The notes below the pieces were generated by a model that had not been told where the DNA came from, searched no databases, and saw only the letters and a program-made list of their open reading frames with translations. The position numbers and the translations under genes are program-made. From Epiperipatus broadwayi (Eukaryota > Onychophora > Udeonychophora > Euonychophora > Peripatidae), in the NCBI GenBank assembly GCA_028023455.1, contig JAQFVV010012416.1, positions 9,739,967 through 9,803,966 of the forward strand: DNA of 64,000 bases, in the 5' to 3' direction. How positions within the stretch are numbered: the first letter of the stretch is position 1; the number at the start of each line of letters is the position of its first letter. Positions 47,406 through 60,720 of this stretch are shown piece after piece.

Positions 47406-48525
47406 TATATATATATTATATAGAAAATAACAAGAAGAGAATAATAATGATATAGAACTGAGAAACGTTCATTTAAATTATGAAACAATGACAAAATCTA
47501 TATTAAAGTCAATAAAACAGACTACATTAAAAACTTATTTTAATAATTAACATAGTGTTTCTAAATAATGCCATATATTTAATAGAAGAAGAATTAATTA
47601 TTTGGGAGAAAATTACAAACTTCTCAAATATAATGCACATTACTAGAACTTAAATAAACACTGCTTTATAAGAAATAATTTTTGTCTACTAATGTAATAA
47701 TAATAATTAATTTTCAATTTGTCATCTTTTATTACAACATAATTTTATAATTAAGATTTTTAAATAAATAAATAATGTTAAAAATATGTAGTTAATGGCA
47801 TATAAAAATTATACAGTTCTAAATATTTACTTTATTAAGAATATATTAATAAATTCAATTTTTTTAAATTTAAATATACAAATTTAAATTTATTCACTAA
47901 ATGGTTTTATACTTTACTCTTTTTTATAACTTTATTCAATTTATCTTCATTATTAGGTATTCCTTCATCTATTTTATTTTTTATTATTTACACTTACTAC
48001 ATACTGTTCTTTTATTCATTTTATTTCACATTTTTGTATATATTTTTAACATTGAATATCCATTCATTCAGTCATCTTATTTCAAAATCATGTTTTATAT
48101 TCAGATATATATTATTCTCCATCCTGAATATTACAAAAAATGCACAGTGTTACTTTTGTAATTTTTATAATGTCATTTTAAAGTGAATGTTTTCTTCATC
48201 TATTTGACCATCAATATTTTGACATGCAAGAATTCAGAAATTTTAGCTATGTCATTTTTTGGAACTCAAATATTAAAATCAAGAAAAGTTTGTAAATAAT
48301 TTTTTTCTTTCATTTATTTTTCAATATATTGAGATTTAGCAATAGTATAAAGAGAGACAAATAGTTATTTTAAGCTATAGCATATATATGTAGTTCTTCG
48401 ATTTCATCCATTTTAACATAGTAAATAGTTAAAATTCATTTAAATTTATTCTTTTGTTAAAAGAAATAACTAATATTAAACTTTGACATTGAGGTGAAAC
48501 TTTTATTGAAATTACATTTTTAGTC
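47406..48525. other. AT-rich spacer, nothing recognised
   Basis: The 86-codon frame at 47901 is Phe/Ile/Tyr-rich, as expected from random AT-rich DNA. Confidence 0.5.
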
Positions 48526-48627
48526 AAGCGTTGGTGATCGAGAGGTCAGCACAGCTGCCTTATAAGCAGTTGTCCCGGATTAGCGGATTTGCTTCCCTGC
48601 CGATGCTATGACACATGAAAAAAAATA
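48526..48627 (+). repeat. tRNA-like SINE
   Basis: GCGTTGGTGATCGAGAGGTC, CAGCTGCCTTATAAGCAGTT (anticodon-arm-like), GGATTTGCTTCCC, GCCGATGCTATGACACATG and an A run. Confidence 0.65.
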
Positions 48628-50548
48628 TTATTATTATTTTTTTATAGTATGAGGACAATATAAATATAAAACTTTAGAACTGTTATTGCAGACAAGGTAT
48701 TCCCTCTTCTTGATTTTTATAGATTTAACTAATTTTTCTTTAACTAGATATATTGTTATATCTTAGCTTTTGTTGAAACAATATTGTTGGACACTTTTGT
48801 TTTAAATTTTTATAAAAAGTGATAAAATTATTTTTTAAACAATAAATTTAGGTAGTATATGGCTTATAATACAATAATCAGAGCTAACATCTCTTTCATT
48901 ACAAACTTACTGAAACAGTTGAATAATTTTGTTTAATTAGATGGAAAATGCTTAGGGAAAGTTAAATAATATAATTTTATTAATATTATTATTTGTAATT
49001 GTTAATGTAAATTAATATCAGTAAATAAAAATTATGTAAATGGAATTTTATAGTGCACACATTTTATTTTAACATTTATTAAAAGATTGGTCATACAGAG
49101 ATGCCTACAACCTAGAGACTGAATTTAGGTTAAATGAAATTGTTTTAAGATTTATTTTTCAAGTAGCTGCTCATTACCAGTCTAGCTAACCATTGAACAT
49201 TGATCTGTAAATAAAAACTAACTATTCTTAGTTAAATAATACAAGTATCGAAAATTACCGAAACCTTCACTACTCAACAATTGGAAAATCTAATGAGTAA
49301 TGACTTATATCTCTCTGTGGAAAAGCTTTTGGCTTGCAATAGATAATTATTAAACAGGGTGTTTTACTTATTATCTCTATACAACTTAAATAAGTTATTC
49401 AACAACTAATATTTTTTCTTTGAACATGTTAATTATTTATTTACATACAAAAAACAAACATAATAAATCATATAATTATTTTCATTTTATGAAAATAATA
49501 TACATATATAAATAATAAATTAATTGTGATTATGTAAACCAAATAAAATATCACATGACATTTCTATTCTACGGTTTTTAAAATTCCTTTGTGTCATGTA
49601 ACTCATAAGCAGTACGCTCGTCAAGGTCATCAGATGACATGATAACCAAACAGAATATGAAAAGAAAATTGTATAAAAGCAAATCTTTTAGGTAGTCTTA
49701 AAGCTGTAATGTGTAGTAGTAGCAGCATAAAGTAATAATGAGAAAAGTAATATCAGATATAAAAATGGATTCAGAATTATTAAGATTCAATGAAAAGATG
49801 CCTATTGACATATATATATATAAACATTTAATACTGACTCAATATATGTATTAGTGTTCTTAGGAGAGCGTTGGAAAAAGCAATCATTCTAAAATGAGAA
49901 TCATTAATTGAATCTTTTTTCTATAATCATAATTTAGATTTTGTTGAACAATGAACTTGTATAATAAATATTTGTTAGTAATAATTAATAATGAATTATT
50001 TAGTTAATAATTATTTTAAAATTTGTCAGATGATTTTGAAATTTTTTTATTGATATAGTTGGCCAGTCATATAGAACTGCTTTTCACATATGTTGATTAA
50101 AAAAGTATATTTTTAAGCTTATGAAATTTAATAGTTTTTTTGTTCTATGCTTAGCATTGAAATAACTTTTAAAAACATTCCTTCCACATTCAAATGTTTT
50201 TGGTTATAAAATTTATGTCAGTCATTGATAGTCTCAGTTCATCTTTACAGCTTCTAATAATAATTAAGCTTTTATTTTTCTGAATATAAAAACATAGCAT
50301 TGGAATTTCAGTTTTTTAATCCAGAAATTAGAATGGAAATTTTTGCTTACCAGCAAGTTTTTAGATTTTATATTGTCTTATTTTAATACTCTTGTTAGCA
50401 AATAAATGAGTGTCTGTTGCACTGAAATACTAAAATTGATATTTATTAGTATTAGAGTAATTTATATTTAATAAATATAAAATTAATTTTTAAAATAAAC
50501 TATAAAATTATGTAAATTTTATTTATATAAGTATTCATATATTTTCAG
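48628..50548 (+). other. Intron sequence upstream of the DENND5 exon
   Basis: AT-rich, no further exon recognised. It ends in the pyrimidine-weak acceptor TTCATATATTTTCAG at 50548. Confidence 0.6.
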
Positions 50549-51359
50549 GCCAACTTATGTTTTGTTGATATTGACAATCACGCGGTTGAACTGCCTGAAG
50601 ATTTACCGCAATTTCCCAATAAACATGAATGGATTCAAGAGCTGTCTAATGTTTTAACTAAATATAATGTGCCAATACACCCAAAAGGTAGTTATGATAA
50701 TAATTCTAATGAAAGAACTTATTATCGCATGAGAAAATACTCCTGGAGTTTTGACCATGACTCTGGTATGGGTAGTTCAGAGGTTTCTAGGAGTAGCTCA
50801 CATAGCAACTTGACCAATCGTATGGACATCTTGCAGCAGAGTGAAGCACTAGCCAAAATTACTGCCAATGACCAACGAACAGAGGTAATCACTTCGCTGA
50901 AGGATGATCTTGAACAGTCACGACAGGATAGTCAAGGTAATTTATCTCTCGGAGAAAATGACTCTTATTTGGAAGAACTTCGTTTCAACAATGCTATTCG
51001 AGAAATATTTCTAAATCATTTTACTCAATTATTTGTGGCATATGAACATTTTGTCATTCAGCCAAATCAAGATATGGACTCGTGGTTAAGTTCTCGGGAA
51101 AGTATGCAGAACTTTGATAAGGCTGCATTTTTATCTGATCAGCCTGAAATTTATCTGCCTTTTCTTTCACCATTTCTTGAAACTCAAATGTTTGCTACTC
51201 TTATTGACAATAAAATTATGAGTCAGTGGGAGGAACCTGATACATACTTGAAAGTTTTTGATACACGGATTAGAAGTTTGAGGGACAGTCAAGAAAAATA
51301 TGGAGATTCTTTGGAAAAATATAAAGATTCAGAAGGTTGTCCATCAATGAGAGATGCAG
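50549..51359 (+). CDS. DENND5A/DENND5B orthologue, internal exon (end of DENN module, dDENN region)
   Basis: DENND5 proteins are guanine-nucleotide exchange factors: their tripartite DENN module loads GTP on Rab GTPases (Rab39 reported for DENND5A/B), and a RUN domain binds Rab6 at the Golgi. This exon runs from acceptor ..TTTTCAG (50548) to donor GTAAGT (51360), is 811 bases long and goes from phase 0 to phase 1. It opens with ANLCFVDIDNH and ELPEDLPQFPNK, the vertebrate wording just before dDENN. Next comes a variable Ser-rich linker (about codons 50-125; HDSGMGSSEVSRSSSHSNL), then NNAIREIFLNHFTQLFVAYE, FVIQPNQD.DSW, NFDKAAFLSDQPEIYLPFL and FLETQMFATLIDNKIM, then VFDTRIRSLRD. No start codon belongs here; a GTG- or ATG-initiated frame would be artificial. 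Read-through into the intron gives a stop 18 codons later. Confidence 0.93.
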
Positions 51360-51958
51360 GTAAGTTTAATAATAATAAAAAGAATGATTTGAAAGAAATC
51401 AGAAACTCAATTTAATATTTCAAATGAACTGATTGCATTGTGACATTATTAGATATATCAAATAAGAATCCTAAATTGTAGCATTATTTATGTACATTGA
51501 AAAAAAAGTGACATTTTAATTTATGTTTATTTATATATATTTAAATGTGCTAAACATTTATGATTGTATCATGAATAACTTTTTAAAATTTGGCAACTTC
51601 TAATATCTTCACAAAATTATTAAGAGATTTTATATTTTCACAACTGCCAGATTTTATTATTTTAATATAAATTACATTTTGTATAGGCAAAATGTTTTTT
51701 TATTAATCTTGAATTCACACATTTCATAATGGATGTCATTACATATACTGTACCTACCTATCGTGCTTATGATCTGTATTAGATCTGGCCCAATCAAACT
51801 TGAAAATTTATTTACTGCTTTTATTCAGTCTTAGAATTTTGTTTTCAAATAGTTAACCCTTAGTCACTCCAGTTATGTATCCAACATTAGTCAGAAAATG
51901 AATATAGAAAAAATATTCAAACCTCTCTTTGCCTGAAGGTATGTGATAATCGTATAGT
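51360..51958 (+). other. Intron sequence downstream of the DENND5 exon
   Basis: Begins with the consensus donor GTAAGT. AT-rich, nothing else recognised. Confidence 0.6.
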
Positions 51959-52567
51959 AGATGTGATGACATGTTAGACTCTTTCCATCATCTATCAGTA
52001 AATGTTGAATGTATATAAAATTTTAAACTTTTCAAATACAAACAACTTGTTAGTAATAACACACAAATAGACAATACAGGTTAGTAATTACACAATGTTT
52101 CGATTAGTATTATTCTCCACCCTTTTTCAAGTGTTGTTGGCCTGACCAGTGGCAATATTTGCATAGGATTTGAACTTGCACCTTTAGATTATCAAATATT
52201 GAATTTAAGGCAAATGCTCTAACCAACTGAGCTTGCACATTTAGATTCTCGAATATTGAATTTAATGCAAACGTACTAACCAACTGAACTCACTTGGTTA
52301 AGTGTTTGCCTTAAATTCGATATTGAAGAATCTAAAGGTGTGAGTTAGACTCCTATGTGAATAGTGTCACTTGTCAAGGCAGCAACACCTGAAGAAGAAT
52401 GGAGAATAATACGTGAAACATTGTATAATTACTAACCTGTGTTGTTTATTTGTGTGTTATTACTAACAAGTTGTTTGTATTTAAAAGGTTTAAATAAAGT
52501 TTAAAATTTTTTATACATTCAACATTTATTGATAGATGATGGAAATAGTCCAACATATTATCACATT
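51959..52567. repeat. Foldback with tRNA-like arms (~609 bp)
   Basis: Arms 51959-52235 and 52300-52567 are inverse (GTTAGTAATTACACAATGTT against AACATTGTATAATTACTAAC). Each arm holds a tRNA-like block: on the minus strand at 52235-52165 GCTCAGTTGGTTAGAGCA (A box) and AAGTTCAAATCC (B box). The block is duplicated in the left arm (52176-52233 and 52233-52290). Near the tips lie CTGAAGAA and GAAACATTG, with AGAATAATAC between. Confidence 0.8.
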
Positions 52568-53060
52568 CAAACCTTTATTATAAAACAATTGATTGGTGCT
52601 TTTTTTTTTTTTTTTGCACTGCTTCAAAGGCATTTGTTTTGTAGTAGTATTATTTAATTAAAGGTTATTTTACCTTTTCTAGAAACTTTTTAAAAATATA
52701 ATAAATACAATGTACTCCCATTTGAAACTAAAATTGAGGAAACACTTTCATAAAATTAAGATTTTGTAATGGAAAGATCAATCTTTATTTTTTTACTTAT
52801 CACAATGTTAGTAGTTGAGTAATTACGTATTTGTTTACACATGTAAACAAAAAAAAAAAACTTTAGTTTTAGAGGCGCAGTAAGTATTTTCTGGCATATC
52901 AAGGATAGAAACCGGATTTTATTTTTATTATACAGAATTGTTCTGTAGCATGGGTAAATAGGAATAATAAAACATTGCTTTACAATATGCAGTAGAATGT
53001 AATTATTAGAGAAATCAGATAGAGCGGCCTAATTAAAGTTTCTTGGTTAGTTTATATATA
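52568..53060. other. AT-rich intron sequence, nothing recognised
   Basis: No feature supported. Confidence 0.45.
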
Positions 53061-53450
53061 TATAAAATAATCTCAGGGCATAACACTGAATTGAAATAAA
53101 TATCCAAATCTCAAATCATCTCACATGGTTAAGAAATCCATTAACTGCCCTCTGTTTAATAAATATATTAGAGTTCATATTTCAAAAATAGCCAGCCCAA
53201 AATGATACCACTTTGAAATTGTATATTATTAGATCTTAAATATTGAAACACAAACTAATTCAAAGGAAGAGCTTGATAGTTAAATAAACAATGATCTTAA
53301 CTTTCTACTAAACAAATATTATAGTTTCAAAGTGGTATCATTTTGGGCTGGCTATGTTTGAAATACGAATTCTAATATATTTATTTCACAGAGAGCTAAT
53401 GCTGAATTTCTTAACCATGTGAAGTAATGTGATATTTGAATATATATATA
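53061..53450. repeat. Foldback repeat (~390 bp)
   Basis: Arms about 53090-53230 and 53310-53445 are inverse (AGCCAGCCCAAAATGATACC against GGTATCATTTTGGGCTGGCT). Confidence 0.8.
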
Positions 53451-53499
53451 TAGTTAATGTCTGCAATATTTGAATATATATATATAGTTAATGTCTGCA
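53432..53499. repeat. 34-bp perfect tandem duplication
   Basis: The unit starting ATATTTGAATATATATATAT and ending GTTAATGTCTGCA occurs twice, identically. Confidence 0.9.
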
Positions 53500-53500
53500 A

Positions 53501-55965
53501 CTAGTTACAGTAACAAGACAGGCAATCAAGAAAATACCAAGGACATTGATGATTGGGGATTTAAACATACAAAGTCATCGCATTATATTGGTGTGCAACT
53601 ATGTGAACTATTTTTAATTAGATGAATGTTTTTTGTTTGGTTTTTAAGGTGTAGGTATGTAAAATTCAATTAGTAGCCAATCAACTACTGAATGATTGGT
53701 GACAAAGAGAAGCATAGCTTCCAACAATAAAAATAAGAAAAAGAAAAAGCAACTTACTTTCTAGTTATTAAAAATATATTTCTGTTTTTGAAAAAAAGAA
53801 ACTTTTAAAAGTAAATTAGGGTTGTTGTTTTTTTAATTTTTGTCTATCAAAAGTAGATAGAACAATGTTGTAAATTAGTTTGAAACTTTATCTTTTCATG
53901 GCATTTTAAAAAAAAAAATATTATCATTAATATTGTACTTCTGTTAAACTATAAATACATACATTCTTTATATAAATATTAAAGAAAAATATAAATTTAT
54001 GTTTTACAATAGCACCTTACAATATTAATTACAGGCTTAATAATCTATTCACTGTAATAGTCTTGCTTTTCAATTATGTGCCTCTGCAATTTTGGCAATG
54101 CTCACTTAACAACTGAATCTGAGAAATATGCTATAGACTTTCTGTTTGGTTTATAGTATTCATGCATTTTGCATGTCTTTTGCAATTAAAAAAGACGATC
54201 TAAAATTAATGCCAACTTTGCTTGTTATAAGAAACGCAATTTGGTTAGACAAATTATAGCATTTTAAAGAACAGTGAGTATTCCATCTACTTCATCTGAA
54301 ACTCTTCTTTCAACAAAACTGTCTTCACAGATAAGATTTATTAAAGATCAGATGGTATAAATATGCTATATTCTTTATCAACTAAACAAAAATGTATTTA
54401 TTTTTAAATTTATATTATTTTGTCACTATAAGTAAAGAATTATAAATGTTAATGATAAACACTGCATTTATTTTGCTTCTAAATCACCATTTATTGGTCT
54501 GGCCTTATTGCACACTACTAAGCATGCTAGATTCTAGAAGTCGAGGTGAAGTCTATTGATCACTGACCAGTTTTATTTCAGTGCTCAAATATTTTATAAA
54601 CTCCCAAGCAATAAATTATTTGATTATTTTATTGCACACTTAATATTTAATAGTAGTAATATGTCACTTGATGTATTCATGAGAAGGAAAAAAGGTTGTA
54701 ATTTACTTCTTAGTGACTTTTGCTTAGCAGTGGAAGTTCAAACTCTAGTTTGCCATTATTGTGAAGTGTTTCCATATGTATGTTTCTATATAGAAATAGA
54801 TTTATAAAGAGAGGAAGATTAAGAAATGTATTGTGGAATTATTATATATTCTGATAATTGTTAATATATATACATATAACTAGATATTATAGGACTTTTG
54901 TTGTTAATACTTCAGGAAATGGCCATTCTGTTTTTTAAACTTATTGAGTATTCATAGTTAGATGACAATTATAACAGTGATTTATAAATATTATAAAAGC
55001 GGTCATAAAATACTTCATATATGATAAGATTTTCTGAATAGTAAGAATGCCTTTCATGTGATTTCCAGGAATTATTACAAATAGGGTTCAATGAATTGGA
55101 TGCTAACATTTTGTTTTAAAATTATTTTAAAAAATGAGTTCCATATCAACATGACATGAAAGGAAATTAAGTCAAAACTTATATAATGAGGTGTAGATTG
55201 ATTACATTTTTTAAAAAAAATTATTGGTTATTTAACTAAAAGTATTGTTTGTTTTATTTTTTCTGTGAATATTTTGGTTTTATATAATAATAAATATTTA
55301 TTGTTATCACATATAGAAATGGTAATTAATTTGTGTTAAGCATGGAAAATAATCACTCCCAAAAATAGGTGTTATTACTTGATCTTATTGCCAAATTACA
55401 TTATCTATATTCAAGCAAAGAACTCAGTACATATATTTATGAATTCCCCCCTCTCTCAAAAAAGCTAATTTCAAAAATTAGTAATCAATTTATTAATAGT
55501 GATAATAATAATGATAAATAATTTAATATAAAATATTGCCTACAGCAGACTATAATTTGATTATTATTTTAAATTAATTGATCATATATATATGAGCATA
55601 GCATGGTGATGGAAATCATCAAATCAAAACAGAAAGCAAAATAAATAATCATCTACAAAAGCATCACTATTTTACTGAGCATAGAAAATGAACATAATGA
55701 GTCAGTATTAGAAATAAAGATTACCCAACATATAAATATTAAATGTAGCAGCCTCAGCAATAATCATTAAGAATCAACAGTCATCATTCATGATTAGAGT
55801 TAAAAGAGATACACTTTAAAATTTGAAACTAATAATCATCTAGACAATATTAAAGTGATAAAATATAAGAATGAACATATAAAAAATGCTGGGATCTGGC
55901 CAGCAACAAAATAATAATAATATCATAAAATCTATAAATTAACATTGAGTGGGCTTTAAATGTAA
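53501..55965. other. 2.5 kb AT-rich intron sequence, nothing recognised
   Basis: The 83-codon frame at 54556 has no recognisable domain and no splice context I would trust. Confidence 0.45.
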
Positions 55966-56071
55966 ATGCGTTGGTAGCCAAGAGATCAGTGCGGCTGCCT
56001 TGCAACTTGCAGACAGTTGTCACGGGTTCACTTTCTGGCCAATGTTTTGACATATGGAAAAAAAAAAAATT
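55966..56071 (+). repeat. tRNA-like SINE
   Basis: GCGTTGGTAGCCAAGAGATC, GGCTGCCTTGCAACTTGCAG, CGGGTTCACTTTC, GGCCAATGTTTTGACATATG and an A run; more diverged than the other copies. Confidence 0.6.
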
Positions 56072-57229
56072 CTACAAAGAACCGTCCTGATGTCCATCCA
56101 TATATATTGCACAGATACCATTATTGTCAGAACTAGTTTTGGGATCATAAGGACTCTAAACAATGAGAATATGAACCACAGAAAATACATATATGTAAAA
56201 CTTAATCTATTCTAGTATTAAATTATTTCACTAGAATAACTTAAAATAATGATCAAATTTATTAATGGAAAAAAAAAGGAAAGGTTTGATAAGTACTCTA
56301 TTATCCAAATACATTATTTTCATTTTGATTATTTAGAAATATCAGATATTATTTTCATAAATTGCTATATAAATTATTTACATAATGCATATATATATAA
56401 GCACATAAACATGCATACAAGGTAAAATAAAATATTCTAATAATTATTAAGTTAATAACGATTTTTCTATTTTAATATTGCATAGTGAATGGATTAAGTA
56501 TGTATACACATAGGGCTATTATAAGGTATAATTATTTTAATTCTCAATAATAACTTCCATTAAATTTATATGTCAATATTATTCTATGGGAATCATTAAA
56601 TGATAAACATATACATAATATTTGCACACATATATGCTTATTTTAAAATAAAATATTTCAATCAATTATCTTAATAATTAAACCAAATTACTTTGCCGTC
56701 TAATTATAGAAAATAGAAATCCATTAACTCAATCAAAAATCTACATTGATTTCAACCGCTAATCAAAGCACTTTTGGTGTTGTCTAACTAAAATATTTTA
56801 GAGTTTTTACTCTCTAGAAACTTTTAACCTGGTTCAAAATTTGTTTTGGTAGTCACTTTTACTTTTGTTGCAGATTCATTGGCTAATTTATTCAGTAGTA
56901 CTTTACTTTTAAAACTGCTCGTATAATAGAGATTTAAAAAAAAAAAAAAATTTTTTTGAGCAGTAAAAAGAAATAGATTTTTGTTAATTGCAAAATTAAT
57001 GTTTGAAATAATATAGCAATATTAATGTAAATTAATTAATTAATATTAATGTAAAATTAAATACTGCTTAATGCCAATAAGTAAAATAGAAAATCATATA
57101 ACATTACATACCAGCAAAATAAACAGATTTATGCTAAAATTCTCTCACAATCATGGTTTTATATGTTAAACTTCCCAAGTTTGAAAATCAGTTAAATACA
57201 AAACAGACACACACACACACGTATATATA
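56072..57229. other. AT-rich intron sequence with a microsatellite
   Basis: (AC)n(GT)(AT)n run at 57205-57237. Otherwise nothing recognised. Confidence 0.5.
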
Positions 57230-58112
57230 TATATATAACATAAATAACTTTCCCATAATTCATTTCAAAAACCACTCACTTGTGCTATTAGAGAAATAAG
57301 ATTGATAGCCTCAGCTTCAAGAAAATTTTTCATCAGAGTTTTTCCAATTCCTGTAATTCACTTTTTAATAAAATAAAATAACCTATGCATTATCAAATAA
57401 TATTTTATGATCTATATTCGATCCATAAAAATATACAAAGCCAAGTTATGACTTCTACTTTTAGCTCTAGTGTTATGAACTTTAACTATTTTATTAAGAC
57501 TTAATTTATTTTGACCTATATAAATTTTATGAACAACTGCAAGGGAATTGTATAACCTGTAGCAAAAATACATTTACTATCAATAGACTGTTTTGAACTA
57601 TTTTATAACAAGTTTAAATCAAAGCCTTTCCTCCAATTAGCTTTTATGCAAACCAATCAGTGATGATTCTTATAAATCATTCTATAAATTGAAGATTTAA
57701 ATAGTAAAGAAATAACCTCTGTATTCTCATTAATTTAATAGTTTGTTTGTAGACATTTTTATTGAATATAATATTTCTAATAAATTCATAATTTCAATAT
57801 AATCAGAAGCAAATTTGACTTCTTTAAATATAAGCATTATTTTCAAAAATATTCAATCTTTTATTCCTATAACAAAAATTTAATAAAGGAATTTTTTACA
57901 AGCAAAAGACTGATAACTGTCAGGCCTTATCATGTTTCTTAAATTTGTATAATTAATAAAATGAATAACAAATAAATTATTATCAACCTTATTAATAATT
58001 AAACCAAACATTGTTAACTTAACAAAATCAAAAGTTATCCTGCTCTATAGTAAAATTAATATTAGAATTAAAAACATTCAAACTGTCAAAAATGTTTCAA
58101 TTTATCTTTCTA
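57230..58112 (-). pseudogene. Penelope-like retroelement relic (RT end and GIY-YIG-like region)
   Basis: Minus strand: FDSLNVFNSNINFTIEQDN (from about 58098), the region before the last RT block of Penelope-like elements, then LIINKVDNNLFVIHF and DSYQSFACKK, where those elements read F-L-D-L..I...........RKPT..D...H...SYHP...KK. After ~250 worn bases comes VVHKIYIGQNKLSLN with HNTRAKSRSHNLALYIF, resembling the YIG-Q.....L......H region of a GIY-YIG endonuclease. Stops and frameshifts throughout. A CTGATGAA...GAAGC block lies 3' of it (57336-57310). Confidence 0.55.
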
Positions 58113-58115
58113 GAT

Positions 58116-58551
58116 CTGTGGTCAGCAACCTTTTAGATATTGTGGACCACTTATATAATTTTTAAAGGTATGAATTAATACAAGCATTGAGTATGATATA
58201 TATTTACTTATGTATTAATAATTTTAATTTTAATACAAAAATAATAAGTAATACATCCCCCTTCCTTTCTTTACGTTTTTTTTTAAAAAAATTTTTTTTT
58301 TTTTCTCCTACCAAACCAATATATTTGCAACGTATATAAATAAACATTACAATATATTAACATTATTGTGACATTTGCTGCTCATGGTTTAAAATTATTT
58401 TACTAATCATTGGCTCCAATGATGTCACCGCAACACATAAAGAAACTTCTATTTCAAACCGAGAGCGATACTTGATTTTAATAGCTGTTACAGTTGAGAA
58501 TGTTTTTTCACACAAGTAGGTCATTGTTAATGGAGTCAGATTTATTAGATA
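58116..58551 (-). pseudogene. hAT-family transposase C-terminal relic
   Basis: Minus strand 58545-58375: LTPLTMTYLCEKTFSTVTA then IKIKYRSRFEIEVSLCVAV and LEPMI, the C-terminal dimerisation region of hAT transposases (usually ..T.LCE.GFSAM...K...R..L......L.....P.I). The left end near 58120 reads GTGGTCAGCAACCTTTTAGA, typical of a hAT terminal repeat. An LTR fragment sits between the two. The opposite terminus is not found. Confidence 0.6.
58255..58351 (-). repeat. Fragment of the 2.25-7.95 kb LTR
   Basis: CTACCAAACCAATATATTTG, CAACGTATATAAATAAAC and ATTACA match the ends of the LTRs at 3604-3649 and 7910-7954. Confidence 0.6.
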
Positions 58552-58560
58552 TAAATATAA

Positions 58561-59269
58561 AGAAATACTTCAATGATTGTAATATTGAACTTAAAGTACA
58601 AAATAAATTAGAATATTATATTAATATAATTTTTATGTAATTTTTTTTTTGTAATTATTTGTTTTCATTTTGAGTTATATGAATGTAAAACTAAGTTTGT
58701 ATTTATATGTTTTATAATTTGTTAAAGAATTATGTTTTTTTTTCCTTTTTTGTTAATATAATGTTCATTTTATTTTATGAAAAATAAATGAATGTATAAA
58801 TACATATTTGTTAATTTTATATGTGTAATTTTCTAATTCATATCAACAAACATTATTTGAGATTAATAATGAATAGCATTCTATTCTTTAATAATTTTTG
58901 TAGATGTGTTTTCCTTCAAAATTCTTAAAAAATTTTTTTTAGGTTTAATTCACCCAATTACCAAAGGTGTGCCATAATCAGATTTGATGTCTAATCTATT
59001 ATATAGATTTCAGTATTCATACTTTTTCTATGCCACTGACCGAATAGGGATTAATTAAATGCTTTGAGTAGATGTTTTGCAAGTCACAATAGTATTTTGT
59101 AACAAATCAATTAGAAATATAATGTTCTTGTTCTATTTTACATATAATAATACAGTTTAAACAAAATGTATTTTTTATTTTTAAGAGTAACTTTATTGCC
59201 TCTGAGCAACACGCACTGTTTTCAACAGCCTTATCCTTTTTCTAAAATTGAGAGTTTGGCATCTCTTAT
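58561..59269. other. AT-rich intron sequence, nothing recognised
   Basis: No feature supported. Confidence 0.45.
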
Positions 59270-60720
59270 TTGACAAAACATGAGCAGGGAAACAATACAC
59301 ATTCTCCAGCCTCTGATCCTTATGGGAGGGCTAATCCTTTGGCTATCAATTGCCCAAAATGGGCATACCTAACCATAGTGACTTTTGGACAGACTATGAA
59401 GGAAACCCCCATTGCTGAAGCAAAAACTATTCTGGCAACACCACAAGCTTCCAGGTATCATTATAGATCCCTCTTCCTGATAGCCCTGATCTTGCTCAAA
59501 GGTTCGTTCTGTAAATTCCATTACTCTTCCCAAACAAGAGATGGCATCTCATTGTCCAGACTATATAGTTCATCATGGATTGACAGTCTAATTATTACAA
59601 AGATTCCAGTTTTTAGGCATTCATTCAGGTTAAAAAAATCCTTTGTTTATAGGATATGATCCAACCATTGAGTATTGCTGTAATGCTCTGCACTTAAGTA
59701 ATAGTGCACAACCAAAGAATAGATGCTGCATTGATTCATTTTCTCGATTGCACATCTGGCAAACTGAATTTAATTTGGCAAAGCCTCTCCTCATGACTAG
59801 AAATTCACTGGTGGGGAGTGCAGTCAAATTTACTTTTATGATAAAATCCAGATATCTTTCCTCCAACATCAGAATTTAAATTTCCTAATTAACAGATCAT
59901 TCGAAAGTCCCAAGAAGCCCTGAGGAGCGGCTGTGGCAGATTAAGCAATTGGTGTTCATCCCAAAATTTCAATTTAGCCGACAACAATTTGCTTTCAATT
60001 CTCACCCTTTTAACCAATGCAACAAGCCTCTCCAGCCAAGCCACTGGTTTTACAGGTGGGGTTCTATCTATAGGCGGCAGTGGCGAGTCAGTGGAAGGGG
60101 ATTAAAGAATGAAAAACAGCTGATGTAAGACACCCTTTTAGCCCAATCAAAAGATTATGGGCCCTCTGATACAGAAAGGTTTGAATAGAATAAAGGGCAA
60201 GCCAATCAACCTTTCTGGGTTAGCACATCCTTCTGTGACTTATCATGGCAACTTTTTTTTTCCAGAGCAATCGAGAGCAAAGAGAGTTAATCTTCACCTG
60301 GAAACCTTTAGTTGGCACTATTTCTGGCATAAAATTAGTAAAGCCACTTTTCCCACTAATGACAGGCAAATCCCTGAAATTGAATAGACTCTGCTTTTGA
60401 CCACCTCAAGTAGTTTTCTTTAAACCTGAATTCTCATATCTCTTGTAGAAAGCCTAAGGGGAAAACCAAATAATTCTGTGGCATGGTCCAAAAATTAGAT
60501 GAAATCTTCCCAGTAAATAATTGCCATGCCACAGACTTTTCTCAATTAAAACTGAGGCCATAGTTCTGAGAATACCAGTCCATGATTTTCTCAAGACCAG
60601 GAACATATTTCTCTGATGGAAGAAACATCACAGTGTCATCGGCATATGTGAAACACTTGGACTACTTTTCCCAGGTTTGGTTTGAATACATGGCAGGTCA
60701 TTCTCAAGTCTAACCAGTAA
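59270..60720 (-). pseudogene. Second APE-type LINE relic (RT to C-terminus)
   Basis: Minus strand: CFTYADDTVMFLPSEKYVP with the YADD box at 60646-60635, then SVAWQLFTGKISS, close to SAAWQLATGK of the 41.1-46.1 kb LINE. At 59869-59630 the finger CQMCNRENESMQHLFFGC has the same C-x2-C-x8-H-x4-C spacing. WTMRCHLLFGKSNG near 59530 matches WAIRCSLLFDNKKFN. Heavily frame-broken; endonuclease and ORF1 absent. A distant member of the same LINE group. Confidence 0.6.

Noticed and set aside
48526-48627. Functional tRNA gene
   Set aside because: The arms are imperfect, the unit recurs with a fixed tail and A run, and the anticodon region differs between copies, so it is a SINE.
50669-51415. GTG-initiated stand-alone ORF over the DENND5 exon
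   Set aside because: The homologous sequence begins 40 codons earlier at the splice acceptor and stops at the donor at 51360; the extra residues at both ends are a frame-calling artefact.
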